Assembly: GCF_031987975.1 (NCBI RefSeq)
Contig: NZ_DALZYX010000003.1
Location: forward strand, 1 to 64,000
DNA: 64,000 nucleotides
Origin: Pseudescherichia sp031987975
Lineage (GTDB): Bacteria; Pseudomonadota; Gammaproteobacteria; Enterobacterales; Enterobacteriaceae
Direction: 5' to 3'
Of this stretch, positions 39,501-48,036 are shown piece by piece. The stretch's first letter is position 1, and each line of letters begins with the position of its first letter. Below the pieces are notes generated by a model that ran no database searches, was not told where the DNA came from, and was given only the letters and a program-made list of their open reading frames with translations. Position numbers and translations under genes: made by a program.

Positions 39501-42500
39501 CTTATCAACGGTGAACGGGATGGTCTGTGAGGCGTCATTGCCTGCGGCATCAGCCACCGTTACGTCAAATGAGGCAGCGCCGTCTGGCAGGATAGTCAAT
39601 GCCCCGGCAGGCAGGACAACTGACCAGCTACCGTCCGTGGCAACGGTACCAACGTACTGCTGGCCGTTAAGGGTAGCGATAACTGTCTGGCCCGGCCCCG
39701 TGACGCCGGTATTGCCGGTGACGAACTGATCCAGCCCTGACTCAACAAGGTTCACCACGCCGTCACCAAACGGTGTATTGACCACCGCCTGCGGCAGATC
39801 GTTAATCATTACCGTAAAGATATGACTGTCGATAACGACGCCGTCAGGACCTGTGGCAGTGGCCGTGACCACGGCAGGGCCATCCTGCAACGCCAGCAGA
39901 TCGGCGGATCCTACCGTGACCTGCCATGCACCGTTCGCACCAATAGTCCCCGTGTAGGTTTGACCATTGAGCGTTACAGTGACAACGGTATCTACCGGCA
40001 GCCCGGCGCTGTTACCGTTGATAACCAGATCGTTACCCGCCTCATCAAAGTTCAGATAGTCATCGCTAGCGATAATGTTTATTGCTACCGCATCGGTGGT
40101 GGTATCCACAGTAAAGCTTTGATTAACCGAGGTCGTCTGGCCATAGCCGTCGGTCACGCTGACGTTAAGGGTGTTAATACCGTCCGGAAGCTTTTGCAGC
40201 TCCACGGCGGGCAGAGTGACGCGCCAGCTGCCGCCTGCATCTACCGTGCCCTGATAGCTACCTGACCCGAGGATAACGACGATCACGCTGCCCGGCTCGG
40301 CATTAGTCACCGTTCCCTGTAGGATCTGATCGACCTTAAGCTCTGCCGCGTCCAGATCGTTACCGTCGGTCAGTGCCTGGACGTTAAGCACTGGCAGAGC
40401 AGTTTTTACATCAATATTTTGCGTGACGGTCTGGGTGTTACCCGCCGCATCGGTCAGCGTTACCGTCAGTGGATAACTGCCCTGGCTCAGCTGCAACAGG
40501 TCCGCTGCCGGGAGCGGCAGCTGCCAGTTACCATCTGTTCCAACGGTGGTGGTGTAGGTGTTGCCGTTCAGGGTGATGGTGACCGGCTGGCCGCGCTCGG
40601 CTGCCGAGCTGATACCGCTCAGAACCTGATCCTGACCCAGCTCCTGACCGTTGAGTTTGCCATCCGCTGTCAGCGGCAGCAGGCTGAGCGCAGGCAGGGT
40701 AGTATCAACCTGCGCGGTGCTGGTCAGCGGGGAGCTGTTGCCCGCGGCATCGCTGGCGTTAACGTTAATGGTTAGCAGCCCATCCGGGATCGCCTGCATA
40801 TCACTGGCCGGAACGGTTACGCGCCAGTTGCCATCGCCGTCCACCAGCGCCTGATAGGTATTTCCCGCCAGCTGCACGCTGACGTTCTGCCCGCTGCCGG
40901 AGACGCCGGTGTTACCGCTCAGGACCTGATCCTGCCCTTTCTCCACGCTGTTAAGGTAGCCATCACCAAACGGCGCATCGATAGTTGGTATAGGCAGGTA
41001 GTGGATCTGTACGTTTAGCGTATGGGTATCGCCTGCCGCCTGTGATCCCTGAGTGACGACTGCCTCGACGGTGTTAGGACCATCCGGCAGCAGCAGCAGA
41101 TCCGCTGATGGGATCTGTACGCTCCAGTTACCTGCGGCATCAATGGCGGTAACGGCATACTCTTTGCCGTTAAAGCGCACGACGATATTGACGTCAGGCC
41201 CGGTGACCGTCGTCACACCACGCACCTCCAGCGGGCTTTGCGCCTCGCCGGCGTTCAGGTAGTCGTCGGTTGAGAGGATAGCAATGGCGATGCCAGTCTG
41301 AGAGCCATCAACGCTGATGGTGTCGGTACGCACTACCGGATTACCGTTGGCGTCGTTTACCGAGACGGTAAGGGCATTATCCCCCTGTGCCAGCGAAGAG
41401 AGATCGCCCGACGGCAGAATAGTTTTCCAGCTACCGTCGCCCATCACCTCCGCATAGTAGGTCTTATTGCCGAGGGTGATAGTGACAAGCTGCCCCGCCG
41501 GGATATTCACGGTTTGTCCGGAGAGCGTCTGGCTCAGCAACAGTTCAGCGGTATTAAGAACGTTATCTCCCGTTAAGGGATCGACAATCACCTGTGGGCT
41601 GGTGAAGTTGGTAGTGAAGTCAGCTTGCGCCGTTGTCACGTTACCTGCCCGATCGGCAATCTGATACTCCACGGTATAGGGCTGGCCATCCTGCAACTGT
41701 TGAATATCGGCCTGTGGAATGCTCAACTGCCAGCGGCCAAGGCTATCAACCGTAGTGGAGTAGCTTTTATCGTTCAGCGTTACCGTCACTACGCTGCCCT
41801 GATCCTCGCTAGAGGAAAAACCGCGAACGATCTTGGCAGAGTCCAGCTGGGAGAGATCCAAAATGTCGTTTGGTACGAAAGGCGTTAGCTGGAGCGCGGG
41901 CGGGATGGTATCGACCCAGAGATCCATGGAAGTGGTAACATTTCGACCTTCGCTATCAATCAATACCACGTTTAACACCCGCAGGCCCTGCGGCAGAGAT
42001 TGAAGAATGTCAGCGGGCATTTCAAGGTTCCAGCTGCCATCAGCGTTGACCTGAGTGGTCCAGGTGTATTGTTCAACGGTAACGGTAATCTGACTTCCGG
42101 CATTCTCTGCCTCGGTGCCTCCGCTCAATACCTGATTAGCGCTGACCTCTTGCTGATTCAGCATATTATCGCCAGTGAGCGGAGCGACCCACAGCGTTGA
42201 GACTGGCGGAGTAGGCTCCTCACCATCGTCCGGCGGCGTGGTGCCGCCATCGTCCGGTGGCGTGGTACCGCCATCATCCGGTGGCGTGGTGCCGCCATCG
42301 TCCGGTGGTGTGGTGCCACCATCGTCCGGCGGTGTGGTACCGCCATCATCCGGTGGCGTAGTACCGCCATCATCCGGTGGCGCGGTACCGCCATCATCCG
42401 NNNNNNNNNNNNNNNNNNNNNNNNNNNNNNNNNNNNNNNNNNNNNNNNNNNNNNNNNNNNNNNNNNNNNNNNNNNNNNNNNNNNNNNNNNNNNNNNNNNN

Positions 42501-43110
42501 GCGGCGTGGTACCGCCATCATCCGGCGGCGTGGTACCGCCATCATCCGGCGGCGTGGTACCGCCATCATCCGGCGGCGTTCCATCAATGGGCGGAAGAAC
42601 GCCGTTATCCTCTGCTTCCTGACGGTTGCTGCCGCCGCCACCACCTCCCGCTGCGGCGGCAATACCGACAATACCCCCGACTGCTGCTACCCCACCCAAC
42701 ACGGCCAGTGCAGAAATTCCCCCTGCGCCAACCAGAGAATCTAACGATGCTTCAGAGAGGGCCGGCACGACTGTCTCTGCCGTGGCAGGCGCGGCGGCGT
42801 CTGCAAAGGGGAAGACCGCGTGATGTGAACCCAGATTATCTTCAAAGATCAGTTCGCTGTGTAAGCCATTCTCATCAAGCACAAAAAAGCGCTGGTAGCG
42901 TACCGTGGTGCCGTCATTCATATGGACGATCAGGTCGTTTCCTTCGCGCTGATAGTAATTAACAGACTCAGGCGAGGCATTAATACGAACAATGCTTGTT
43001 TGCGTAAGATTAACAACGCGATCGGCACTTTGGGCATATTGGCTAACGACGTCACCAGTTCTTTGATTTATAATATCCACTGAGCCAGCAGGGCTAATTT
43101 GGGGAGCCAT
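30591..43110 (-). CDS. bapA: BapA-like giant biofilm adhesin with about 36 Ig-like repeats (contains assembly gap)
   Basis: This is a secreted surface protein for cell-cell and biofilm adhesion. The N-terminus (residues 1-125) matches the BapA prefix-like domain. It is followed by a hydrophobic Gly/Ala stretch (126-154), six glycines (155-160), and a TTPPDDGG spacer repeat broken by 100 N. Then I count 36 bacterial Ig-like domains of about 101 residues, each opening like GDGxLNxxE and closing with DAAGN. The C-terminus has a Ser/Thr/Glu-rich linker, two RTX-like motifs (GSEGNDTIHL, INGGAGTDTLVL) and a type I secretion signal. Without the N's the frame is 12,420 bp, a multiple of three, so the apparent frame break is an artefact of the 100-N placeholder. 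The start at 43110 has AGAGG upstream. The symbol is given by similarity to Salmonella BapA at the same site. Confidence 0.88.
42219..42576 (-). repeat. 24-bp coding minisatellite (TTPPDDGG repeats)
   Basis: A 24-bp unit encoding Thr-Thr-Pro-Pro-Asp-Asp-Gly-Gly is repeated in tandem. Eight copies lie on the distal side of the gap and three on the proximal side, with a few synonymous changes. The unit forms a flexible acidic spacer between the BapA N-terminal domain and the Ig-like stalk. Being a multiple of 3 bp, copy changes keep the frame. True copy number is unknown because of the gap. Confidence 0.92.
42401..42500. other. Assembly gap (100 N) inside the adhesin minisatellite
   Basis: Exactly 100 N's interrupt the repeat. 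The flanks match the same repeat phase (CATCATCCG before the gap, GCGGCGTGG after), so a true length that is a multiple of 24 bp would restore the frame. One hundred is a conventional placeholder for unknown length. Confidence 0.97.
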
Positions 43111-43685
43111 ATAATGTCCTCTTGCTATTTAGGGCGCTATTTTGTGCATTTGCCAGCTTTATTTTTGGCGTAGAAAGGGCATAACCAAAATAAAATGGCA
43201 GAAATTAGGCAGATTGCTGATAACGAAACGATATTTTTACAAGTTATTGATATTTAACCAATTACCACCTTATCCATAACCGAAACGCAGAAATGATCTC
43301 ATTAAAATATATAATCAATACTCTGAAATTAGGCAAACTCTTAAGTCACAAATTTTCACAATTTTTTAAAATACAGAATATATTCTTAACGAATTAGCCT
43401 TTATTTAAGCGCCGCTGAAATAGTCATCTTAATAAATAAATATAATTCTAATAATTAATGAAAAAGAATCACTGGCGTTACGATATATCCTATATAGGAA
43501 ATATTGGATATATTCTTCTTTAATGCATGTAGTGAATAAGGTTGGTCATATTACAGCAACGAAGCACCTCCGTTCAGCCAGACCGGCACTGGTCATACTT
43601 TAAGCAACTGCAGCTCATGCGAATGTTGTAGCGATATGGACTGGTGCGCCAACGGCAAAACCTGTTATACTGTAGTCAACACATT
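43111..43685. promoter_or_regulatory. A/T-rich control region between bapA and ssrA
   Basis: This 575-bp stretch has no plausible gene. From 43120 to about 43540 it is strongly A/T-rich with many A/T tracts, unlike the backbone, as expected for an H-NS-silenced promoter region of an acquired surface locus. The bapA promoter must lie here, but I cannot place it with confidence. The last 70 bases carry the ssrA promoter, with TATACT at 43666-43671 about 15 bases before the tmRNA start and no good -35. Confidence 0.55.
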
Positions 43686-44048
43686 GGGGCTGATTCTGGA
43701 TTCGACGGGATTTGCGAAACCCAAGGTGCATGCCGAGGGGAGGTTTGCCTCGTTAAAAGCCTCAAAAAAATAGTCGCAAACGACGAAAACTACGCTTTAG
43801 CAGCTTAATAACCTGCTTCGAGCCCTCTCTCCCTAGCCTCCGCTCTTAGGACGGGGATCAAGAGAGGTCAAACCCAAAAGAGATCGCGCGGATGCCCTGC
43901 CTGGGGTTGAAGCGTTAAAACTAATCAGGCTAGTTTGTTAGTGGCGTGTCTGTCCGCAGCTGGCAAGCGAATGTAAAGACTGACTAAGCATGTAGTGCCG
44001 AGGATGTAGGAATTTCGGACGCGGGTTCAACTCCCGCCAGCTCCACCA
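43686..44048 (+). ncRNA. ssrA: Transfer-messenger RNA (tmRNA, 10Sa RNA)
   Basis: The 363-nt RNA rescues stalled ribosomes with SmpB. It begins GGGGCTGATTCTGGATTCGA and ends with the TTC-loop sequence GGTTCAACTCCCGCC and CTCCACCA, which together form the alanine-tRNA-like domain. The tag reading frame at 43776-43808 encodes ANDENYALAA and a stop, the enterobacterial proteolysis tag. The sequence is almost the same as E. coli ssrA throughout. Its 3' end is a frequent integration site, and the region downstream is accessory. Confidence 0.98.
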
Positions 44049-44094
44049 AAATTCTCCATCGGTGATTACCAGAGTCATCCGATGAAGTCCTAAG

Positions 44095-44127
44095 AGCCCG
44101 CACGGCGTAAGCCTGCGGGCTTTTTTG
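44095..44127 (+). terminator. ssrA rho-independent terminator
   Basis: AGCCCGCA pairs with TGCGGGCT (internal CGGCGTAAGCC) and is followed by six T's, 46 bases after the mature tmRNA end. Confidence 0.88.
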
Positions 44128-44167
44128 TTGTCTATACTCATACCTTTTCTCCCATCGAGTAAGCTCT

Positions 44168-44305
44168 ATGCTCCTTGCCCAGCTTTCAGACATTCATGCC
44201 GCGCCTGATAACGATAACCTATCCTGCCTGGCCTGCACCCTTAGCTGGCAGCGTTCCTCCGGCTTACGATCCCTCTTCGTTAATGATCCACCGATTCACG
44301 GATGA
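44168..44305 (+). pseudogene. Remnant of a calcineurin-like metallophosphoesterase gene
   Basis: A 45-codon reading frame starts MLLAQLSDIHAAPDNDN, which resembles the first strand and D-x-H metal-binding motif of calcineurin-like phosphoesterases. Such enzymes are normally about 250 residues or more. After about residue 28 the similarity stops and the frame ends, leaving none of the later metal motifs (GD, GNH, GH). I read it as a decayed or internally deleted gene left between ssrA and the regulator. The rest of 44049-44497 holds the ssrA terminator, and after 44306 an A/T-rich stretch without a gene. Confidence 0.45.
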
Positions 44306-44497
44306 CTCGCTTGTCTGCCATCATATTCCTCTCGCTGCTACCTCTCTGTGAAATCAATAAAAAACCGTTAAAAAAATTATCAAACCATTATTAAAATGAT
44401 GGACTTCATTTATTATCCCTTCATGACTTTTCTTATGTTCTCTCCAAACGATACTATATCCACCTTCAATATATCCCAATAAGGATAAGGAAGAAGA

Positions 44498-45142
44498 ATG
44501 GATCTCCGCCATATAGAAAAGCCACGCGATTCAATCGAAAAAATTCTGTCCCATTTCTCTATCTCTAAACCCTGCCTCCTTGAACCTGGCCAAACCCTGC
44601 CAATAAAGAAAAGAGGTGAAAACCAATCAAGGAAAATTTACTTTTTGCTTGAGGGCGCGATGATTGGCGCAGTGGGTGAAAACGAAAAAAAACAAAACCT
44701 GGGTATCGTAGTAAGCCCATCGATCATTGGCCTCGGCCAGCTCAGCTCTGCCGGCGCGCTTGCTCAGTATGAATCCATCTCTCCCTGTATGGTTGACTCG
44801 GTAAGCGTCGACGACTTTATAAAGGTTATTGAAACCCAACGACTTTGGCCTGACCTCATAAACATCATGATTGCGACGATAAACCAGCTGGCCGCGCGGA
44901 GTGCAATGTCCGGGCTACAGTCGGCATATGAAATCATCAGAAGCAATCTCCTCTATATGGACAGTGAGACCACCTGTACCCTCAAAGAGCGATATACCGT
45001 CGTAAAATATATGCAGACCTTTTCAAGGCTATCGCGAAGCATTATCCTGAAAATCCTGTCAGAGCTTAAAGCAGGAGGCTTTATAGAGATGGAGAAAGGA
45101 AAGCTTATTCGTATCAGCAGAAACTTACCCGACAGGTTTTAA
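44498..45142 (+). CDS. IprA/YaiV-like winged-helix transcriptional regulator
   Basis: The 214-residue protein has a CRP-like cyclic-nucleotide-binding-fold N-terminus (about 20-115, with YFLLEGAMIGAVGENEKKQNLGIV) lacking obvious cAMP-binding residues. The C-terminal part (about 150-205) is a winged helix with VVKYMQTFSRLSRSIILKILSELKAGGFIEMEKGKLIRI. This architecture fits the HTH_46 / IprA-YaiV group of enterobacterial regulators. AAGGAAGAAGA precedes the start. The surrounding DNA is A/T-rich, which suggests acquisition. Targets are unknown; the bap locus across ssrA and the gene just downstream are candidates by position only. Confidence 0.7.
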   Translation: MDLRHIEKPRDSIEKILSHFSISKPCLLEPGQTLPIKKRGENQSRKIYFLLEGAMIGAVGENEKKQNLGIVVSPSIIGLGQLSSAGALAQYESISPCMVDSVSVDDFIKVIETQRLWPDLINIMIATINQLAARSAMSGLQSAYEIIRSNLLYMDSETTCTLKERYTVVKYMQTFSRLSRSIILKILSELKAGGFIEMEKGKLIRISRNLPDRF

Positions 45143-45291
45143 TATCCATTTATCGAGCTTTAATCCGTCAATAATTGACCACGTGAATGTATCACTCATA
45201 TGAATAAAATAAACATGCCATCTTTAAACAAAATTTTTAATGGGAAAAAGGATAATTTAACAGCGCCGCCGTGCTTACAGAGAACCTTACA

Positions 45292-46128
45292 ATGCGTTTT
45301 TTATCAAAGCTTCTATTTTTAGTAAATCTGATATTACCTTTAATGGCTCTGGCCTCAGAGCCGCTCATCATCGCATGCCGTGGTGGTATGGCAGACGTGC
45401 CGGAGAATACGCTTTTATCCATCGAAAAAGCTGTCGATAGCGGGGCTGATGCCGTATGGCTCACCCTGCAGCTTACTAAAGATAATGAAATCGTTCTCTA
45501 TCGGCCTGCCGATCTGAAAACATTAACCAATCTTCAAGGTCCGGTCTCCGCCTATACCGTTGGTGATCTCCAGCGAGCGGATGCAGGGTATTGGTATGGT
45601 AAACCTGCGTACCCCTGGCGAGGTAAAAATCTCTCAATTCCTACCCTTGCAGAGGTGTTAAAGAGGTGGCCAAATACCTTTTTCTTCCTTGATATTAAGG
45701 CAATTAACGTTCCTCCCCAGCTTATCTCCGTGCTGCTGGAAGATACGCTGGAAGCCAGCCATAGCGTCGATCGGGTGCGCGTATACGCAACGGATGAACG
45801 CTACCTGGCTGCACTCCCCGATACTATCGACCGCTTTGAGAGTGGAAGTGCGACGCAGACAGTGCTTGCAGACATCATTACAAATCATCGCTGCGATATT
45901 CCTTCTTCGTCCATGGAGAAGTGGTATGGCCTGAAATACCCATCAGCTGCATCAAAGGCTTCGCAGCAGACGCAGATTAACGAAGCGATACGTTGCTTCA
46001 AAAACAACACGTCAGCAAAGATTATTCTGCTTGGTGATAATGATAAAGCTATCTACAAGACGGCGCAGACGCTGCATGCCGACGGAGTGCTTGTCGAATC
46101 CCCGGGGCTGTTTAGCAAGAAATCTTAG
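45292..46128 (+). CDS. Secreted GDPD-fold protein lacking catalytic residues
   Basis: The 278-residue product has a Sec signal peptide (about 1-21) and a glycerophosphodiester phosphodiesterase-like TIM barrel: CRGGMADVPENTLLSIEKAVDSGAD at 29-53, then W-L-T-L-Q-L-T-K-D. Active GDPDs carry His-Arg at the first motif, Glu-x-Asp after GAD, and His-Asp after the next strand. Here these are Cys29-Arg30, Trp56-x-Thr58 and Tyr70-Arg71, and the later E-x-K strand reads LDIKAI. It is therefore probably not a phosphodiesterase but a binding protein or repurposed enzyme. Start 45292 is preferred for its signal peptide; a GTG at 45271 is possible. Confidence 0.75.
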   Translation: MRFLSKLLFLVNLILPLMALASEPLIIACRGGMADVPENTLLSIEKAVDSGADAVWLTLQLTKDNEIVLYRPADLKTLTNLQGPVSAYTVGDLQRADAGYWYGKPAYPWRGKNLSIPTLAEVLKRWPNTFFFLDIKAINVPPQLISVLLEDTLEASHSVDRVRVYATDERYLAALPDTIDRFESGSATQTVLADIITNHRCDIPSSSMEKWYGLKYPSAASKASQQTQINEAIRCFKNNTSAKIILLGDNDKAIYKTAQTLHADGVLVESPGLFSKKS

Positions 46129-46183
46129 TTCCGCTGGGTTAAATGAGTGATATATTTTCACGCATTAAACCCAAGGAGAGCTT

Positions 46184-47596
46184 ATGGCGGAATTTGATGT
46201 AATAGCGCAGGATTTGCTGGAACGCGCGCGCACTGAAGAGGAGCAGCAGCAGGCCCAGGACAGAAAGCTGCTCGATCGGGTTCTGGCCATCTATGGTCAA
46301 AAATACGTGGCCGAACAGCTGCGAAAGCTGGGCAAGAGCGAGTGGAGCCGGGAGACGCTAAACCGCTGGGTGAACGGTAAGAGCGCACCAAAATCCTTAA
46401 CGGCGCTGGAGGCAGAGCTGTTACATAAGATGCTCCCCTCCCCTCCAGCACAACATCCCCATTATGCTTTTCGCTTTATCGATCTTTTTGCCGGCATCGG
46501 GGGCATTCGTCACGGTTTTGAGGCCATCGGCGGACAGTGCGTATTCACCAGCGAGTGGAATAAAAACGCGGTGCGTACCTATAAGGCCAACTGGTTTAAT
46601 GACGAAGCGTCTCACCGGTTTAACCAGGATATCCGCGAGGTCACGCTTAGCGCTGATAAAGACATATCTGAAACAGAGGCCTATGCACATATTGACGATG
46701 CTATCCCCGATCATGACGTGCTGCTGGCGGGTTTCCCCTGTCAGCCGTTCAGTCTGGCAGGGGTCAGTAAAAAGAACGCTCTTGGCAGGGCGCACGGCTT
46801 TGAGTGCGAGGCGCAGGGTACGCTCTTTTTCGACGTCGCACGGATTATTAAAGCCAAAAAGCCCGCCATCTTCGTGCTGGAAAACGTAAAGAATTTAAAG
46901 AGCCACGACAAAGGCAAAACCTTCGCCGTTATTATGGCGACGCTGGATGAGCTGGGCTATGAGGTAGCCGACGCAGCGGCAGTGGGGAAAGACGATCCTA
47001 AAGTCATCGATGGAAGACACTTTTTGCCGCAACACCGGGAGCGCATCGTACTGGTCGGGTTCCGGCGCGATCTGAGCATCCATAACGGTTTTACCCTGCG
47101 CGACGTATCGCGTTTTTATCCTGAACGTCGCCCCACCTTTGGCGAGCTTCTGCAGCCGGACGCTGACAGCAAATACATCCTGTCTGAAAAACTCTGGCAC
47201 TATCTCTGGTACTATGCCAAAAAACATCAGGCCCGGGGTAACGGCTTCGGCTTTGGACTGGTCGATCCAACGCGTGCAGAGAGCGTTGCCCGTACGCTGT
47301 CGGCTCGCTACTACAAAGATGGGTCAGAGATCCTCATCGACAGGGGTTGGGATCGGGCGATCGGCGAAGCTGACTTCTCTAACGTTGAAAATCAGCTGCG
47401 ACGGCCCCGGCGCTTGACGCCAAGGGAGTGCGCCCGACTGATGGGCTTTGAGAAACCGGGGCAGGCACCGTTCCGTATTCCGGTTTCCGATACCCAGGCC
47501 TACCGCCAGTTTGGCAACTCCGTCGTGGTCCCGGTTTTCGCAGCCGTAGCACAGCTGCTGAAACCCTATATTCTGGAAGCGGTTAAAAAACGCTAG
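46184..47596 (+). CDS. Dcm-like DNA (cytosine-5-)-methyltransferase
   Basis: The 470-residue C5-methyltransferase has all key motifs: I FIDLFAGIGGIRHGFE (about 101-116), IV GFPCQPFSLAG with catalytic Cys at about 186, VI ENVKN, VIII QHRERIVLVGFRR, IX RPRRLTPRECARLMGF and X QFGNSVVVPVFA. Motifs and the target-recognition region (ARGNGFGFG, TLSARYYKDGSEILIDRGW) closely follow E. coli Dcm, so CCWGG is the predicted target. The N-terminal 85 residues differ from Dcm and look helix-turn-helix-like (ETLNRWVNGKSAPKSLTALE). No vsr repair gene or restriction gene adjoins it. AAGGAGAGCTT precedes the start. Confidence 0.88.
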   Translation: MAEFDVIAQDLLERARTEEEQQQAQDRKLLDRVLAIYGQKYVAEQLRKLGKSEWSRETLNRWVNGKSAPKSLTALEAELLHKMLPSPPAQHPHYAFRFIDLFAGIGGIRHGFEAIGGQCVFTSEWNKNAVRTYKANWFNDEASHRFNQDIREVTLSADKDISETEAYAHIDDAIPDHDVLLAGFPCQPFSLAGVSKKNALGRAHGFECEAQGTLFFDVARIIKAKKPAIFVLENVKNLKSHDKGKTFAVIMATLDELGYEVADAAAVGKDDPKVIDGRHFLPQHRERIVLVGFRRDLSIHNGFTLRDVSRFYPERRPTFGELLQPDADSKYILSEKLWHYLWYYAKKHQARGNGFGFGLVDPTRAESVARTLSARYYKDGSEILIDRGWDRAIGEADFSNVENQLRRPRRLTPRECARLMGFEKPGQAPFRIPVSDTQAYRQFGNSVVVPVFAAVAQLLKPYILEAVKKR

Positions 47597-47609
47597 CGGA
47601 GTGAAAACT

Positions 47610-47631
47610 ACGGGCAGGTATGCTGCCCGTA
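47610..47631. terminator. Hairpin between convergent dcm-like gene and yqaE
   Basis: CGGGCAG (47611-47617) pairs with CTGCCCG (47623-47629). On the minus strand the stem is followed by AGTTTT, so it can end yqaE transcription; the plus side has no T-tract. Confidence 0.6.
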
Positions 47632-47638
47632 AGCCCCG

Positions 47639-47797
47639 CTACGGACGAGACTGCACCCAGAAGGCGTGAATCAGACCCGGGATATAACCCAAAAGAGTCA
47701 GAATGATGTTCAGGATGAACGCCATACCAAAGCCCTTACCAAGCAGGACGCCCAGCGGAGGCAGAATAATCGTTAGTACAATTCGCCAGAAACCCAT
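47639..47797 (-). CDS. yqaE: YqaE, Pmp3/UPF0057 small membrane protein
   Basis: The 52-residue product MGFWRIVLTIILPP… has two TM segments and ends GYIPGLIHAFWVQSRP. It is nearly identical to E. coli YqaE of the Pmp3 stress-associated proteolipid family. GGGAGTAATT precedes the ATG. In E. coli ygaV, ygaP and stpA lie between yqaE and alaE. They are absent here. The 239 bp upstream (47798-48036) hold no gene I can recognise. Confidence 0.93.
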   Translation of the reverse strand: MGFWRIVLTIILPPLGVLLGKGFGMAFILNIILTLLGYIPGLIHAFWVQSRP

Positions 47798-48036
47798 AAT
47801 TACTCCCGTGTAAAATTTATCCAGGTGGCTGTATAAAAAGAGATTTTCTCTTTAAGCGTAGCTATTTTAAGTCACTCTGCCACTTTCGCCCCGAGCTTTT
47901 ACCCTCTTTTACTTACCCTTAAACTTCGGCTTAATCTGTCTTAAGGTGTTGAACGATAGTTATAATCGATCGTGCCCATTTTCTCAGGCCGGTGGCCTGG
48001 CCTATAGTGAATGCATCAAAAGAGAGGAGAGAGAGT

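Noticed and set aside
30700..42200. Many plus-strand frames opposite the adhesin gene
   Set aside because: They are shadows of the repetitive Ig-like codons. None has a ribosome site or a recognisable product.
42219..42576. Regular short repeats that could suggest a CRISPR array
   Set aside because: Units are contiguous 24-bp coding repeats with no unique spacers, and no cas genes are present.
42394..42671. Apparent frameshift splitting the adhesin gene into two overlapping frames
   Set aside because: The shift occurs exactly at the 100-N placeholder. Both sides are in the same repeat phase and the frame is continuous if the gap is a multiple of 24 bp.
43938..44193. Small minus-strand frames over the tmRNA 3' end
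   Set aside because: They overlap ssrA and its terminator, a highly conserved structural RNA, and resemble nothing.
44049..46183. Prophage or integrative element in the ssrA site
   Set aside because: ssrA is a common attachment site, but I saw no integrase, phage gene or duplicated tmRNA 3' end in the window.
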